Source: Verticillium longisporum (lineage: Eukaryota; Ascomycota; Sordariomycetes; Glomerellales; Plectosphaerellaceae). From it: a stretch of DNA of 64,000 bases. Of the stretch, positions 53,507 to 64,000 are shown one piece after another. How positions within the stretch are numbered: position 1 is the first letter of the stretch; every line of letters starts with the position of its first letter. The DNA is taken from the NCBI GenBank assembly GCA_019188255.1, contig JAETXT010000010.1:2046001-2110000 (forward strand), given 5' to 3'. Both the position numbers and the translations under genes were made by a program. Below the pieces are notes generated by a model. That model had not been told where the DNA came from, ran no database searches, and saw only the letters and a program-made list of their open reading frames with translations.

Positions 53507-55173
53507 ATGCGGTCAATTGCTTTCTACCTCCAGTTCGCGCTCGCTGCGGCGGCAATCGTCAAGAGGTGCCCTCAGCAGCCTGAGGAGCCTGGCACGGGGA
53601 ACACGACAACAGTGTATGAGGCCGAAGATGCTACACTGGTCGGCAGCACAAGGGTCGCGACCGAGCTTGCTGGTTTCACTGGTGAGCAGATGTCTTCCAA
53701 GACATAGGGTCGATAAGATTCTTCTGCTGACACAACGCCTCAGGCACTGGCTACGTAACTGGCTTCGAGGGACCCAACGACAAGCTCACCTTCACTGTTA
53801 CGAGCGCGAAGCAGGGCCTCTACGATCTCACCATCCGCTACGCCGGTATCTACGGCAACAAGTATACCAACATTGTCCTCAACAACGGTGGCACTGAGCA
53901 GGTCTACCTTCCCGAGACCACTGACTTCCAGAATGCCGCTGGCGGACAGGTGCTTCTGAATGCTGGCGACAACACGATTGACATCCTGACCCACTGGGGA
54001 TGGTGAGTTCCGTCCGACCTCTTGATGATGTCTGGCACTAACCAGATAGGTACCTCATTGACTCGATCACCATTGCACCCACTGCCCCTCGCGGACCGCA
54101 CAACGTCAACGCCAACCTCGTGAACCCTAATGCCGATGCCCCTTCTAAAGCCCTCTACAGCTACCTCCGCTCCACCTACGGCAAGAAGATCCTCTCAGGC
54201 CAACAAGAGCTCGAATGGGCCGACTGGCTTCAGCAGCAGACTGGCGAGACCCCGGCTCTTCTTGCGGTTGACCTGATGGACTACTCTCCTTCCCGTGTCG
54301 AGCGTCAGGGCCAGGTCGCTACCACTGTCGAGGACGCCATCGAGTTCCACAACCGCGGCGGTATTGTCTCTGTGCTTTGGCACTGGAACGCACCCGTTGG
54401 TTTGTACGACACCCCAGAGCAACGTTGGTGGAGCGGCTTCTACACGGCTGCTACTGACTTCAACGTCGCTACTGCTTTGGCCGACACGACCAACGCCAAC
54501 TACACGCTTCTGATCCGTGATATTGATGCCATCGCTGTTCAGCTCAAGAGGCTTGAGGACGCTGGTGTTCCCGTGCTCTGGCGCCCACTTCATGAGGCCG
54601 AGGGCAAGTGGTTCTGGTGGGGTGCCCAGGGCCCCGAGCCCGTCAAGAAGCTGTGGAACATTCTGTATGAGCGCCTCGTTAACCACCACGGTATCAACAA
54701 TTTGATCTGGGTGTGGAACTCTGTTGAGGCGGACTGGTACCCCGGTGACGCGACGATCGACATCCTCAGCGCAGACGTCTATTCCCAGGGCAACGGCGTA
54801 AGTTGAACGACTACCTTCGCAAGCAGCAGAGAAACAAGGCTAATTAGCGTCACAGCCCATGCCCGGCTTATACAATCAGCTCGTCGAGCTCGGCAACGAT
54901 AAGAAGTTGATTGCGGCATCGGAAGTCGGTGCCGCGCCGCTTCCCGACCTTCTACAACTCTACGAGGCTCACTGGCTGTGGTTCGCCGTATGGACCGCGC
55001 CCTTCATCAACGACCCTGCGTGGAACAGCCTCGATGTTCTTCGCGAGGTAAGAATTGGCCAAAAGAGGTGCAGCATTGCTGAACACTTTGCTAACAGCCA
55101 TACGCAGGTCTACGGCAGCGATTATGTTCTGACGCTCAGCGAAATCCAAGGATGGCAGGCAGCACATAGCTGA
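53507..55173 (+). CDS. Secreted beta-mannanase, CBM35-GH26
   Basis: Five exons (53507-53681, 53744-54002, 54050-54797, 54856-55047, 55108-55173; introns 62, 47, 58 and 60 nt) give about 479 aa. A signal peptide (1-16) leads to a short linker with dibasic site (KR, a possible Kex2-type site) and a CBM35 module (about 35-150: YEAEDATL, GYVTGFEG, WYLIDSITI). The GH26 barrel follows: KILSGQQELEW, GIVSVLWHWNAP, the acid/base Glu in LWRPLHEAEGKWFWWG, WVWNSVEADWYPG and the nucleophile Glu in LIAASEVG. The enzyme cleaves beta-1,4-mannan backbones; CBM35 modules bind decorated mannans or uronic acids. All motifs are intact. It belongs to the carbohydrate-degradation island between 46.8 and 64 kb and appears to be its healthiest member. 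Confidence 0.95.
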
Positions 55174-56284
55174 ACGCTCCACCTTGGATAAAAATATGAG
55201 CCGTCATCTCATTGAATCGCAAGTTCGCGTCTGTTTCCCGTTCGTATAGTGGCCAAGCCAAGGGGTGTTGGACTTGACATCTCAGGAGCACTCGTGTTTC
55301 AATGTATCCAGACGGCGAATGAGATACAGATTTGATTTGTAGCTGCTCACCCCCAGACTGCGATGTAGGCAAAGCATTATGCACGATTGATGAAGTAAAG
55401 TGCGGGCGTCTGTTTACCTCGTATGGGCGCCTGCTTCGTTCTCCATGACCTGTAGACGACGCATCTCAAGCTCGAAGGGAGTAAAAGGCTGCGCCTTGAG
55501 ATCGGTCTTCATCACGACGAGTGATTGCATAACCCCAGGACTCAGGCATGCTAAAACCGCCATTTACTGACCTCCGCCTGCTCGTGAGGGGTAGCCAAGG
55601 CTCAGCAAGGGCATACCATCCTTTCCCAGAATTATACCCTGTTGGGTAGTGACCGTAATGGAGATTCATGCAGCGACACCACCTCTAACCAGCGATGATC
55701 TTCACCCTACATAACCTTATCACGAGAATGACCCCAGCACTGGCCCCGGAATTGAATTTTCCCTCCCAGGAGCATCGAGTAGTCAAGGGCCACACCATCG
55801 GCGCATCTCAAGCTGGATCCGCAGTAGAAGCTACGTTTTCCTTAATTTTATCTATTATTTCCTATTATTAAGTTATTCACTTTAAGGCTAGAAGAGTAAA
55901 TCTAACGCGCTAGAGACTAGAGAATTATTAAGCGCGTTAGAGCGGCTATTAACCCTAGCAATAGCTCCTAATATTAGTTCTTACGGCTATTCTATCTATA
56001 AAAGAAAAGAGAGCTAGTATTAAACTAATATTAGGGGATTCCCTGGGGCTATAATTAGGATAGTAATATCTAGGATTTATAGCTCTTAGGAGCAACGTGA
56101 ATCACGCCTTACGTAATCGGTGAATTAGACAGGTATATCTAACTCATATAGGTAGCAGTAATTCAGACATAGCATTAATTAATCAATTAAAAACTATTAA
56201 CTATTGTAAGCCTTATAATATATACCCTACCAATTTAGAGCTCGCAAGCATAGTAGAAGCACTAGATTAGGGTTCATATAAGCA
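55174..56284. other. Intergenic with AT-rich transposon relic at right end
   Basis: The first 650 bases are normal 3' flank with no gene. From about 55840 the sequence turns AT-rich and runs directly into the GH20-like pseudogene; see the repeat entry. Confidence 0.6.
55840..56280. repeat. AT-rich degenerate element with internal inverted repeats
   Basis: TA-rich sequence with two inverted repeats: CTAACGCGCT at 55902-55911 against its complement at 55931-55940, and CCTAATATTAGTT at 55967-55979 against its complement at 56023-56035. No coding frame. Its composition matches the island at 10.4-11.5 kb, so a RIP-mutated transposon remnant is likely. It abuts the pseudogene's 5' end. Confidence 0.6.
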
Positions 56285-58558
56285 GTGAAGCCCTCTCAAT
56301 ATAATAATAAAAATGCTAAAGCCTACGAGACGTTAGTGAAGGTCCTGGTCACTAGCTCTAGGAAATTGCATGTCAATATTCACATTATCAGCCTGGTGGT
56401 CTTAGCTTTCATCAAGGCAACCTGTGCCCAGCTCTCCGTTATCCCTAGTGTCGAATTCATCCCGATAGGCGATGGGACTTTGGATGTGTCGAGCTTCTCC
56501 ACTATCATTGTTGATCACAAGTTCGCAAATTCCCGCGATGAGGATGGCGTAACACTTATCCCTCCAACCCTCACGGAGTTCGCCAAGACATTCTCGCAGG
56601 ATTTAGCTTCGGTTCTCGATTGGAGACTGTCAGTCGAAACCGCTGGTTCAACCAACTCATCAGCTATTTTCTCAACGCTTGGAGACCCAGGCGACTTTCT
56701 CGACGCCGCTGGACGACCTACATCAGAGGGCTATTCCCTGGACTTCTTTCCTACTGGCATTACCATAACCGGTGTAAGCCCACTCGGTGTTTGGTGGGGC
56801 ACGCGTACGCTCCTTCAACATCTTGCGGCAAATGGCACTGGGACGGCTCCCCTTGGGCGGGTTGTAGATAACCCTGGCTGGGCCACGCGGGGAATGATGG
56901 TGAGTGCTGATGATCAATATGATGATCTCCTTGCTGATCCTATTCCTAGCTTGACGTAGCCCGACACTATTACCCGATTGAGTTTTTGGAAGAAATGTGC
57001 GCGTACATGTCCTTTTATAAGCAAAATACCTGGCATATTCACCTCAGCGACAACCTCTGGAACAATGTCCGATTATATAGCTACGAATACCAGCAGGGGC
57101 TCTATGCTGCCTTCCGACTTTGGTCGGATGATCCAACGGTAGAAGGCCTCAACACCCGTCGAAAAGAATCTTACACTCGGGAAGAGTTTGATCGCCTGCA
57201 GTACACCTGCTCTTCGCGTGGAGTGACGATTCTTCCGGAAATTGAAGCGCCAGGACATGCTTTGGTCATCTCCCAATGGAAGCCTGAAATTGCTCTTCCT
57301 ACTGACATGAGTCTGCTCAACATATCACATCCGGATACAATACCGACGGTCAAGACGATCTGGGGGGTCTTTTTGCCGTGGTTTCACACAAAGGTTGTCC
57401 ATATGGGGGCTGATGAGTATCGCCACCCAACGCTCTCCGACGATTTTCTGGCCTCCGAATACACCCGCTTCGTCCAGGGGATCAACGACTTCATCGTTGC
57501 GAAGTCTGGCAAGCAAACCAGGATTTGGGGATCTTTCCCTCCCCGCCAGGGCGGCAACACGGACAAGGGGGTCTCGATCCAGCACTGGGCACCCTGGGAA
57601 GCCAACCCACAGTGGGATTTCCCCCAGAATGGCTACAAGGTTCTTAACTCCGGCGACCGAGCCTACACAGTGGGCAAGTGGTCGGAGCCGTACCCTCAAG
57701 AGCTCGACCTCGATTTCATCTTCAGCGGGAATCCCGAGGGCGGCCCGTTCTATCCGAACATCTTCGATAACAACAACGCGACAAACAATGCTCCTCTTGA
57801 CGATCCGAATATTCTCGGCCACATTGCTGCTCAATGGAACGACTTCTGGCCAAACGCGACAACGGTCCTCGAGGCCTACTACCAATGGAAAGACGGCATT
57901 GCAGCAGTAGCAAATCAGCAGTGGGGCAGCAAGCTCTTTCGCGAAGACTATGCCGACTTGTATGCTGTCCTCCAGCCCCACGCCCCCGGACAGAACCTTG
58001 ATCGTCGTATTCCCTCAGTCAGTCCTACTATTGTGGATTACGACTTTGTCAAAGGTCGCCGTTGCAACGGCAAGTACAAAGATGAGTCTGGAAACAACTA
58101 CCATGCGGTCTCGACATGCTCCAATTCAGACGAAGGAATCACTCTTCAGCCTGGGTGCGAAGTGAATACACCTCTCGACTCTAAGGGCCGAAACTATACT
58201 CTGAGCTTCAGTATCAAACCAACCAGTGACGTCAAAGGACCTATTTTGAGGTAGAGATAGCGAACTATGGTTCGGGAATGGTACCTCGAACGCTGTGATG
58301 CTTTTCTCGGGAAAGAGTGCGTATGCCTTGAATTATACGTTCCCAATCGGCGAGTGGACAGAGGCAAGTCTCGCAGGGCAAGGCAGAAGTACGTAACTCG
58401 ATGTAGGCGAGGGGCCCATGGAGTTTCTGACAATTCTTGGCTGGGAGGGGGACAAGAATGTGTGGACATACATCGGCATCGAGGCGCCTTTGAGAACTAT
58501 CGGAGGTGGAAGTTTTGAGGGTGCCATCGGGAAGATGATACTTGTCGATGATGCCTGA
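56285..58558 (+). pseudogene. GH20-like beta-hexosaminidase pseudogene
   Basis: Two well-spliced pieces remain (to 56899, from 56950; 50-nt intron) encoding a hydrophobic leader (HIISLVVLAFIKATCAQ), the non-catalytic N-terminal domain, and a TIM barrel with WHIHLSDNLW, ILPEIEAPGHA and the catalytic Asp-Glu in HMGADEYRHP. Splicing restores LDVARHYYPIEFLEEM, the typical barrel entry. A LamG/concanavalin-like C-terminal domain follows. Three defects are visible. The coding frame has no ATG before residue 200, and the AT-rich relic ends where the start should be. The frame breaks at about 58250. In the resumed frame (LWFGNGTSNAV) a TAA interrupts at 58394-58396 before the final FEGAIGKMILVDDA and TGA. 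The family removes terminal GlcNAc/GalNAc. An intact distant start exon is the only rescue I can imagine, and it would not cure the 3' lesions. Confidence 0.8.
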
Positions 58559-58826
58559 ATATTACATCAATGTATCGGGCTATACATAAAGGAGATTCCA
58601 CCTTCCCTGACCATCCCTTTACAGGGTTGCCACCAGTTAGGTTGGCTACCGAGCAGGCTAAAGTTCAACAAGGCACCTGTCTATTGCGAATCCCAGAAGA
58701 TGATTGACTAAGCGTAGCTAGAGGAGCCTGGAAGTTGTTGTCCCATCATCTAGCGCATCAATAGGTAGGCTATGCGTGCAATCGAACTTTGAGTCGATTG
58801 ATCTGGGGTCAGAAGCCCTGGCCATA

Positions 58827-59673
58827 CTACTCTGAGTCGAGCTCTGGATAGTGCCTGTAAATGCCGTCTCCGTACTTCTGCCTCCTCTCACTTGCGAGGT
58901 ATTCCTTAATCTTGGGGCGTTCCTTGACAGCATCGTAGAGCTTGAAGACCCCATTAAATCTGCTACTGTCCTCCAGTTTGGCCAATGCCTTGGGGAAGGC
59001 GAATTTGACGCCGTCGATGCACTGGCATATGGTCAGCAGCGGGACTTTTATCAAAAGAAGTTCAACCCACCTGGAAGAGGACCAGATCAGCGTACGTGAG
59101 CGACCCGCCATACAGCCACGGTCCCTCTCCGCTGGCCTCACCCTTGAGGACGCGCTCAAAGTAGCCAAGGAACTTGGGAAGTCGGTTCTCAACGTAGTCC
59201 TTTGCTCTTTTCTTTGACTCCTCCTTCTGGTCCTCATAAGTGAGGCCCGTGGCGATGGGGTGGTGTGTGTCGTGGACCTCATTGCTCAGGCCATCTAGCG
59301 CCGTTAGAGCTAGCTGGTTGACGTGATAAACCCCGTCATTCTCATCTCCGGGCTTGGGTGCTAGGCCGTGACGGATTCCGAGGTACTGGAGAATGTTAGG
59401 CACCTGTGAGATGAGAAGGTCGCCGTGTTTCAGGATTGGCGGTGCGAAAGGAGGAGGATTCGAGGCGTCCCCTGTGTTGGTGTCGGCGGTATGCTTCAAA
59501 ACCTCGTCGATTCCATTTTCAGCTGCTGCAGTGTCTGTATATGAGGCTCCAGCTTCTTCAAGGAGGAGGCGAACATGCTGTCCCCGCGCGGGAAGGCCAG
59601 GCCAGTAGATGAGGTTGTAGGAGACGTCCTTGGCCGTCTTTGTTCGCTTCGCAGAGGGAGATGTAACAGACAT
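58827..59673 (-). CDS. Glutathione S-transferase
   Basis: Two exons (59673-59071, 59021-58827; 49-nt intron) encode about 265 aa. After a short basic N-terminus the thioredoxin-like domain begins YNLIYWPGLPARGQHVRLLL, as in sigma/mu-type GSTs with a Tyr near the start as the likely catalytic residue. The glutathione-binding QVPNILQYLG segment (the Ser of the usual ESxAI motif replaced here by Val-Pro) follows. The all-helical C-domain contains LTYADLVLFQCIDG (SLTYADL form), split by the intron. It conjugates glutathione to electrophiles in the cytosol. An insert of about 15 residues (NTGDASNPPP) in the N-domain is unusual. Downstream of the GH20-like pseudogene, opposite strand. Confidence 0.88.
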
Positions 59674-61469
59674 GATTTTAATACGTGGATCGTGGTTTCC
59701 GGTATCGTATCAATCGATGAAGAGAGATATTGAGCTTGAAATTTCGATGCTAACAGGACGTCGTGTGTGAAGTTCAAGTCGAAAGCCGAAAGCGCTGAAG
59801 CAGTGCCGACCCATCAGAGAGTGGGGTAAGGCGCCGCCGGAAGTGATGTCATGTGTCGGAATTGACTGTCGCTGCATCAGGTTGCACTATTTTGACGTCA
59901 AAATTGTGTAACCTTGTTCCTGATAGGGAGGTCTCTACTCCGAACCAGATGAGAGGTATGCAAGCCCAAACTTAGTTCGTAGCACGCAGGGTAGGGCACG
60001 GGGTTGAGGTGTGTTCATTGGAGACGACCGGCACCGCTACAGTGATTTCACTCTACCACTAAATCTATCCACGAAGAAGAAAAAAGAAAATGATTGAGCT
60101 TTACTACAGCGTGCGACATGAAGCATCTAGAGCTGGTAAAGCTGCTCCAATGAGTTGAAGTCATTGTTGTAGGCCGATAGCAATGCCTGATGATACATTG
60201 AAGGTTTGATTGGCACGACATGCGTTCGTGATCGGGCGTGTCTGCTGTGAAAACCCGGCTTATTATATGGGTTTGTGTAGCAGTCTGATCGCGATCTCCA
60301 GGGATTTCAGCTATTTGCCTGATAGATTGGCCAACGACACGGGAATGTCGCGTCGTACCAACCCCTGCTCATTGAAGGCCTGGATGCATCCCGTCGATCT
60401 GGATGCGCAGCGTCAGCCCTGTTGACATCGTACCAATAGTGGCCGGATTCTGCCCCAATTATCGAACGACTTGGCTTCCTCGGACTTTCTACCCCTCGTT
60501 GAGTCGGATTCACTTTCGGCTGAATGCGTTGGACCACGACTACCGATTTCTACGTTATATGCTACTGCACATGCCGAGTCTGGCTCTAAAAAGCAGTATC
60601 GTGGCTTGCAGCCAGATCAAATGTCATTGTCTAGGTATGTGACGGCTGCGGCTCATGCTATCGTCTGTGATACTGTGCCCTGGTCTGTGAGATGCAAACT
60701 CATCTCCGCACGTCTCGAGTCATGGCACGCTGTCATGTCATGACAAGAGATAGCAGAAGCCCCGGTTTGTGTCAGTGTCTGGGCGAGAACGCTCGAACGA
60801 AGCTGCGGTAATACTACTCTTCTCGCTCGACCAAAAACATGGCTAAAAGATTTGTCTACCCGGCTGTTCGTTCCATCGAATTGTGAATCAAGCGCAAGTT
60901 GGCTATCATCTGAACGAAGTCGTATCAGTCCATGAAGAAGCTCGGAGACTCGGCTAGCCAACCACCCTACCAAAGTTGTACGGGAACATCACATGAACAC
61001 AAGCTCCCAGCAGGGGTTTCTCCTCCACGACCATTCCTTTGTTCTCGGAGTAATTATTTGGGACCCCAACGAAACTCCACTGAGTTTAGCTCGTCGTGGG
61101 GTATTGACCGCCAGCAATACACGAAACTTACCCTAGCCTGATCGAGCAGTGCTGCCGCCAAATCGCAACTACCGAACCAGGGCGTCGTCAGCCAACTCCC
61201 CGCTTCCAAAAACGCCCCTTTCGATTTCTCCTGAATCTCGGCATAGGGGCAAGGCAATCCATATGAAGGACCTGACATTCTTGGTTGATAAGTTCTATTC
61301 CGGGTCAACATGGGATGACCAGTGATATAAAGCCAATTTCTTTTCGCATGCTAAGTGATCTGACTGCTCTTGGTGTGTTATTTCGCATACAATCTTCTGC
61401 CCGTCTCTCTGCTCAGGCTTAAGAGCAACCCTGCACATTAAGTCAGTCTTTTAAACCATTTTATGCAGC
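59674..61469. other. Intergenic, divergent promoters, no supported gene
   Basis: Lies between the GST start (minus) and the tannase start (plus). Short frames only. I see no repeats or RNA gene. Confidence 0.5.
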
Positions 61470-62903
61470 ATGGTTCGTTCTGGTCACCTAATCTTCCTGT
61501 TGCTTGGGTTGGCGACAGCCACATGCAAGCTCTCTATCAACACTCCTGCTGCATTTGAGGAACGATGCAGGAACCAGCCGGCATTTCTTAGAATTCCGAA
61601 CTCCAATGCCACATCAGCGGAGTTTGTGCCTGCAGGAACTACTCTCCTTTTTCCAAATGCCGTGCCGAGCTGTGGTCGCACCTCTCAAAATGTTACCATC
61701 GATCTCTGCCGTGTTACAGCCGAGGTGGCAACCTCTGCTCCATCGGGCATCAAAATGGAGACTTGGCTGCCGCTGAACTGGTCTGGGAGATTTCTGAGTA
61801 CCGGCAATGGTGGCCTTGGAGGGTGTATCCAATGCGAAGACATCCAGTACGCCGCCTCGCTGGGCTTCGCAACTGTCGGGACAAACAACGGACACGACGG
61901 CGGAGATGGATCGACATTTACTCAGCTTGAAGTTGTCGAGGACTATGCCTATCGTGCGCTGCATACTGGTGTCGTCCTCGGCAAGCAGGTCTCCAGAACC
62001 TTCTACGGCAGGCCCCATACAAAGAGCTATTACCTAGGCTGCTCTACGGGTGGGCGTCGGGGCTTCAAGGAGGCTCAGAGCTTCCCTGACGATTTTGACG
62101 GCATCGTTGCAGGCGCTCCGGCATTTTCGTTCAACAATCTCACGTCCTGGAGCTCATTCTTCTATCCATTGACCGGTCCACCGACCGCCGATACCTTTGT
62201 GCCATTTAGCGTATGGCCTTTGATCGCAAAGGACATTCTAAAGCAGTGCGATCACCTTGACGGCGCTGTCGATGGTATTCTGGAGTCGCCAGATTTTTGC
62301 AACTATGATCCATCTGGTCTACTCTGCGCCGAGGGTCAAAATAGCTCCACGTGCCTGACGCAAACACAAGCGGATACGGTGCGAAGCATCTACTCTCCTC
62401 TACGCGACGTGGAAGGGAGCTTTGTCTATCCTGGCATGCAACCCGGCGGCGAGTCCACCGAGGCTGTCTTCGCCATGTTTAACGGCAGACCTTTTGGTGC
62501 GTCAGACTGGTGGCAGTACGCCATCTTCAACGACTCCAGCTGGGATCCCCTGACGTTGAAGAAGGAGGACTTTACTGTCGCTTCGCAGCTCAACCTGTTA
62601 AACATTGACACGTGGGAGGGCGATCTTTCGGCGTTCCAGAGGAAGGGCGGCAAGCTACTTCACTACCACGGCCTGGTAGATGGTATTATCACCAGCGCGA
62701 ACTCGCCTCGATACTACGAGCATGTCTCGCAAACCATGAGGCTTTCTCCTTCCGAGTTGGATAAGTTTTACCGCTTTTTCCGCGTCTCGGGCATGGCGCA
62801 CTGCTTCGGTGGACCTGGTGCCAGTAACATCGGCAACGGAGGATTCACCCCGCCAGCCAGCCTTAAGCCTGAAGAGAACGTTTTGATGGCCATGGTACAA
62901 TAG
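61470..62903 (+). CDS. Tannase/feruloyl esterase family enzyme, truncated by an in-frame stop
   Basis: An intronless 477-aa frame with signal peptide (1-17). The alpha/beta-hydrolase core has the nucleophile in YYLGCSTGGRRG with the adjacent Cys, the catalytic Asp in HYHGLVDGII, and the His in SGMAHCFGGPG with its neighbouring Cys (the CS-D-HC arrangement of this family). Many sequons suggest secretion and glycosylation. The family hydrolyses gallate or hydroxycinnamate esters in plant material. At 62901-62903 a TAG interrupts the frame; directly after it the same frame continues for 55 codons (VEKGIAPEYVVG, CRWPMRNMYQG) to a natural stop at 63069-63071, and that tail matches the family's usual C-terminus. 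Homologues typically have Trp at the stop position, so TGG to TAG is likely. The triad survives, but loss of the tail, including Cys, probably impairs folding. Confidence 0.85.
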   Translation: MVRSGHLIFLLLGLATATCKLSINTPAAFEERCRNQPAFLRIPNSNATSAEFVPAGTTLLFPNAVPSCGRTSQNVTIDLCRVTAEVATSAPSGIKMETWLPLNWSGRFLSTGNGGLGGCIQCEDIQYAASLGFATVGTNNGHDGGDGSTFTQLEVVEDYAYRALHTGVVLGKQVSRTFYGRPHTKSYYLGCSTGGRRGFKEAQSFPDDFDGIVAGAPAFSFNNLTSWSSFFYPLTGPPTADTFVPFSVWPLIAKDILKQCDHLDGAVDGILESPDFCNYDPSGLLCAEGQNSSTCLTQTQADTVRSIYSPLRDVEGSFVYPGMQPGGESTEAVFAMFNGRPFGASDWWQYAIFNDSSWDPLTLKKEDFTVASQLNLLNIDTWEGDLSAFQRKGGKLLHYHGLVDGIITSANSPRYYEHVSQTMRLSPSELDKFYRFFRVSGMAHCFGGPGASNIGNGGFTPPASLKPEENVLMAMVQ

Positions 62904-63279
62904 GTGGAGAAGGGCATCGCGCCGGAGTATGTGGTCGGAACCGCCTTTATCAACGGAACACAGACCGCTGGGGTTGATTACAAACGGCGACACTGCCGCT
63001 GGCCTATGCGCAACATGTATCAGGGTCCTGGCGACGTCAAGGACGAGAATAGCTGGGCGTGTGTTCAGTAGACGCGATGTGACGTTGTCGTCGGGGTGTA
63101 CGTTCTGAAGTGTTTCCTCATTTCTTCGTTACGCACCGCTTGCTACTGGCAGTACTGTGCATATCCAACTACCTAGCTTTGTCGTGGCTCGTTGACAGAT
63201 CTCGCATTAAAAGTCAGACACGCACTGCCTCCCGCCGACGCTACCCAGAAGCGTCCTTCTGTTCTCATGAAACATCGCG

Positions 63280-64000
63280 TTATTCCTTTCTCTCGAATTG
63301 CTCCGACTCGATGTACTTCTTCTCGTCGGAGACGGAGTCGGATCGCTCGGGCACGAGCTTCTTGCCGCGCAGCTGGGCCCAGACGGCCTTGTGCATGGGC
63401 TTCATGAAGAGAGCGTCCATCTCCTCGAGAGTGATGCCTGGAGGTCAAAGTTAGCACCGAGTAATGATGCAAGGCGAGGAGGTAGAAAGACTTACCCTTG
63501 GTCTCAGGAACGAAAATGAAGGCCCAGATACCCATGCAGACGAGAATGGCGCTGAAGAAGAAATAGGCACCATAGCCGAGATCGGAAATCATGTAGGGCG
63601 TCGAGCGCGCAATGATGAAGGAGCCGAGCCAGGTGTCGGCGGTGGTGATGGCAACGCATAGCATTCGGATGTCGAGGGGGAAGATCTCGGAACAGTAAGT
63701 CCAGGTGATGCCCTGCCATGTGGCGCAAATGATGAAGCCGTTGACATAGACGCAGACCATGGCGAGGTAGCCCCAGGCATCGCGGTTGACGACACCGGCA
63801 GCAGCAGCACCAGCGGGATCGGCCCTCATGACGTAGCCGCCAATGTACCACATGGGAATGCAGCCGAGCGCGGCACCCCAGATGAGGCCCTTGCGACGTC
63901 CGACCTTTTCGACGACGTAGAAGGTAAAGCAGATCATGCCGAGCGTCTTGGCAATGCCGTAGAAGCCGGTCGAGAACAGGCGCAGCGAGGTACCGGACAC
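63280..64000 (-). CDS. MFS sugar transporter, C-terminal half (runs off the window)
   Basis: Minus-strand exons from 64000 to 63496 and 63437-63280 (58-nt intron) encode the last six or so spans. KVGRRKGLIWGA (the span-8/9 loop), ATWQGITWTYCSEIFPLDIR (the span-10 PESPR-like region of sugar porters, EIFPLDIR) and FVPETKG followed after the intron by ITLEEMD are signature pieces of the sugar/quinate porter family. The cytosolic tail ends SEQFERKE. The 5' part lies beyond the window edge. Neighbouring the hydrolases, it may import released sugars; the substrate cannot be told. Confidence 0.92.

Noticed and set aside
1..64000. CRISPR arrays, rRNA, tRNA or prokaryotic operons
   Set aside because: No spaced direct-repeat array, no rRNA-like segment and no convincing tRNA; gene structure is eukaryotic throughout.

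Overview
The window is nuclear DNA of a filamentous ascomycete (Pezizomycotina, most likely a Sordariomycete). The evidence is short GT-AG introns of about 47-90 nt, GC-rich coding sequence, pyrimidine-rich leaders, and fungal families such as a LAP1-type aminopeptidase, a YAT-type amino acid permease, an LDB19/Art1-like arrestin and a CBM35-GH26 mannanase. Two AT-rich islands (about 10.4-12.1 kb and 55.8-56.3 kb) look like decayed, possibly RIP-mutated, transposon relics. I count 21 genes or gene remnants.

Left part (0-12 kb): a small GPI-anchored His/Cys-rich protein (1640-2329) lies 2.3 kb upstream of a ZIP zinc transporter (4679-6531). The two carry the same C-x2-H-x5-C motif with identical spacing, three and four copies, and their upstream DNA shares a CCATCAAGGTT word plus a perfect match to the Zap1 zinc-response consensus. 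This looks like a zinc-scavenging pair. An amidase (6999-8500, minus) and a wrecked DHA2-type MFS transporter (9252-10190, minus) follow, then the AT-rich island.

Middle (12-37 kb): an intronless glycosyltransferase resembling bacterial OpgH/MdoH (12292-14124) sits beside the island. Next come a secreted M28 aminopeptidase, a CHORD-like mini-protein, an amino acid permease, a phenolic acid decarboxylase, a type I membrane protein and an intronless lactate dehydrogenase. The most unusual locus is 28164-36777. A very large coiled-coil protein with two separate membrane-hairpin modules and four tandem repeats (minus strand, with one frame break) is transcribed away from a predicted cytosolic astacin-like zinc protease fused to H-type lectin repeats. 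The pairing recalls the fungal protease/pore-former gene pairs of the HET-Q type, but the families differ.

Right part (37-64 kb): a 6.1-kb stretch without a supported gene precedes an arrestin-like adaptor and an AsaB/CmcJ-type oxygenase. Then comes a carbohydrate-degradation island: GH16, GH43, a 149-aa orphan, CBM35-GH26 mannanase, a GH20-like pseudogene, a GST, a tannase/feruloyl esterase and the end of a sugar transporter. Three of these enzymes show lesions (GH43 leader frame break, GH20-like multiple breaks, tannase nonsense codon), so part of the island appears to be decaying, unless some are sequencing errors.
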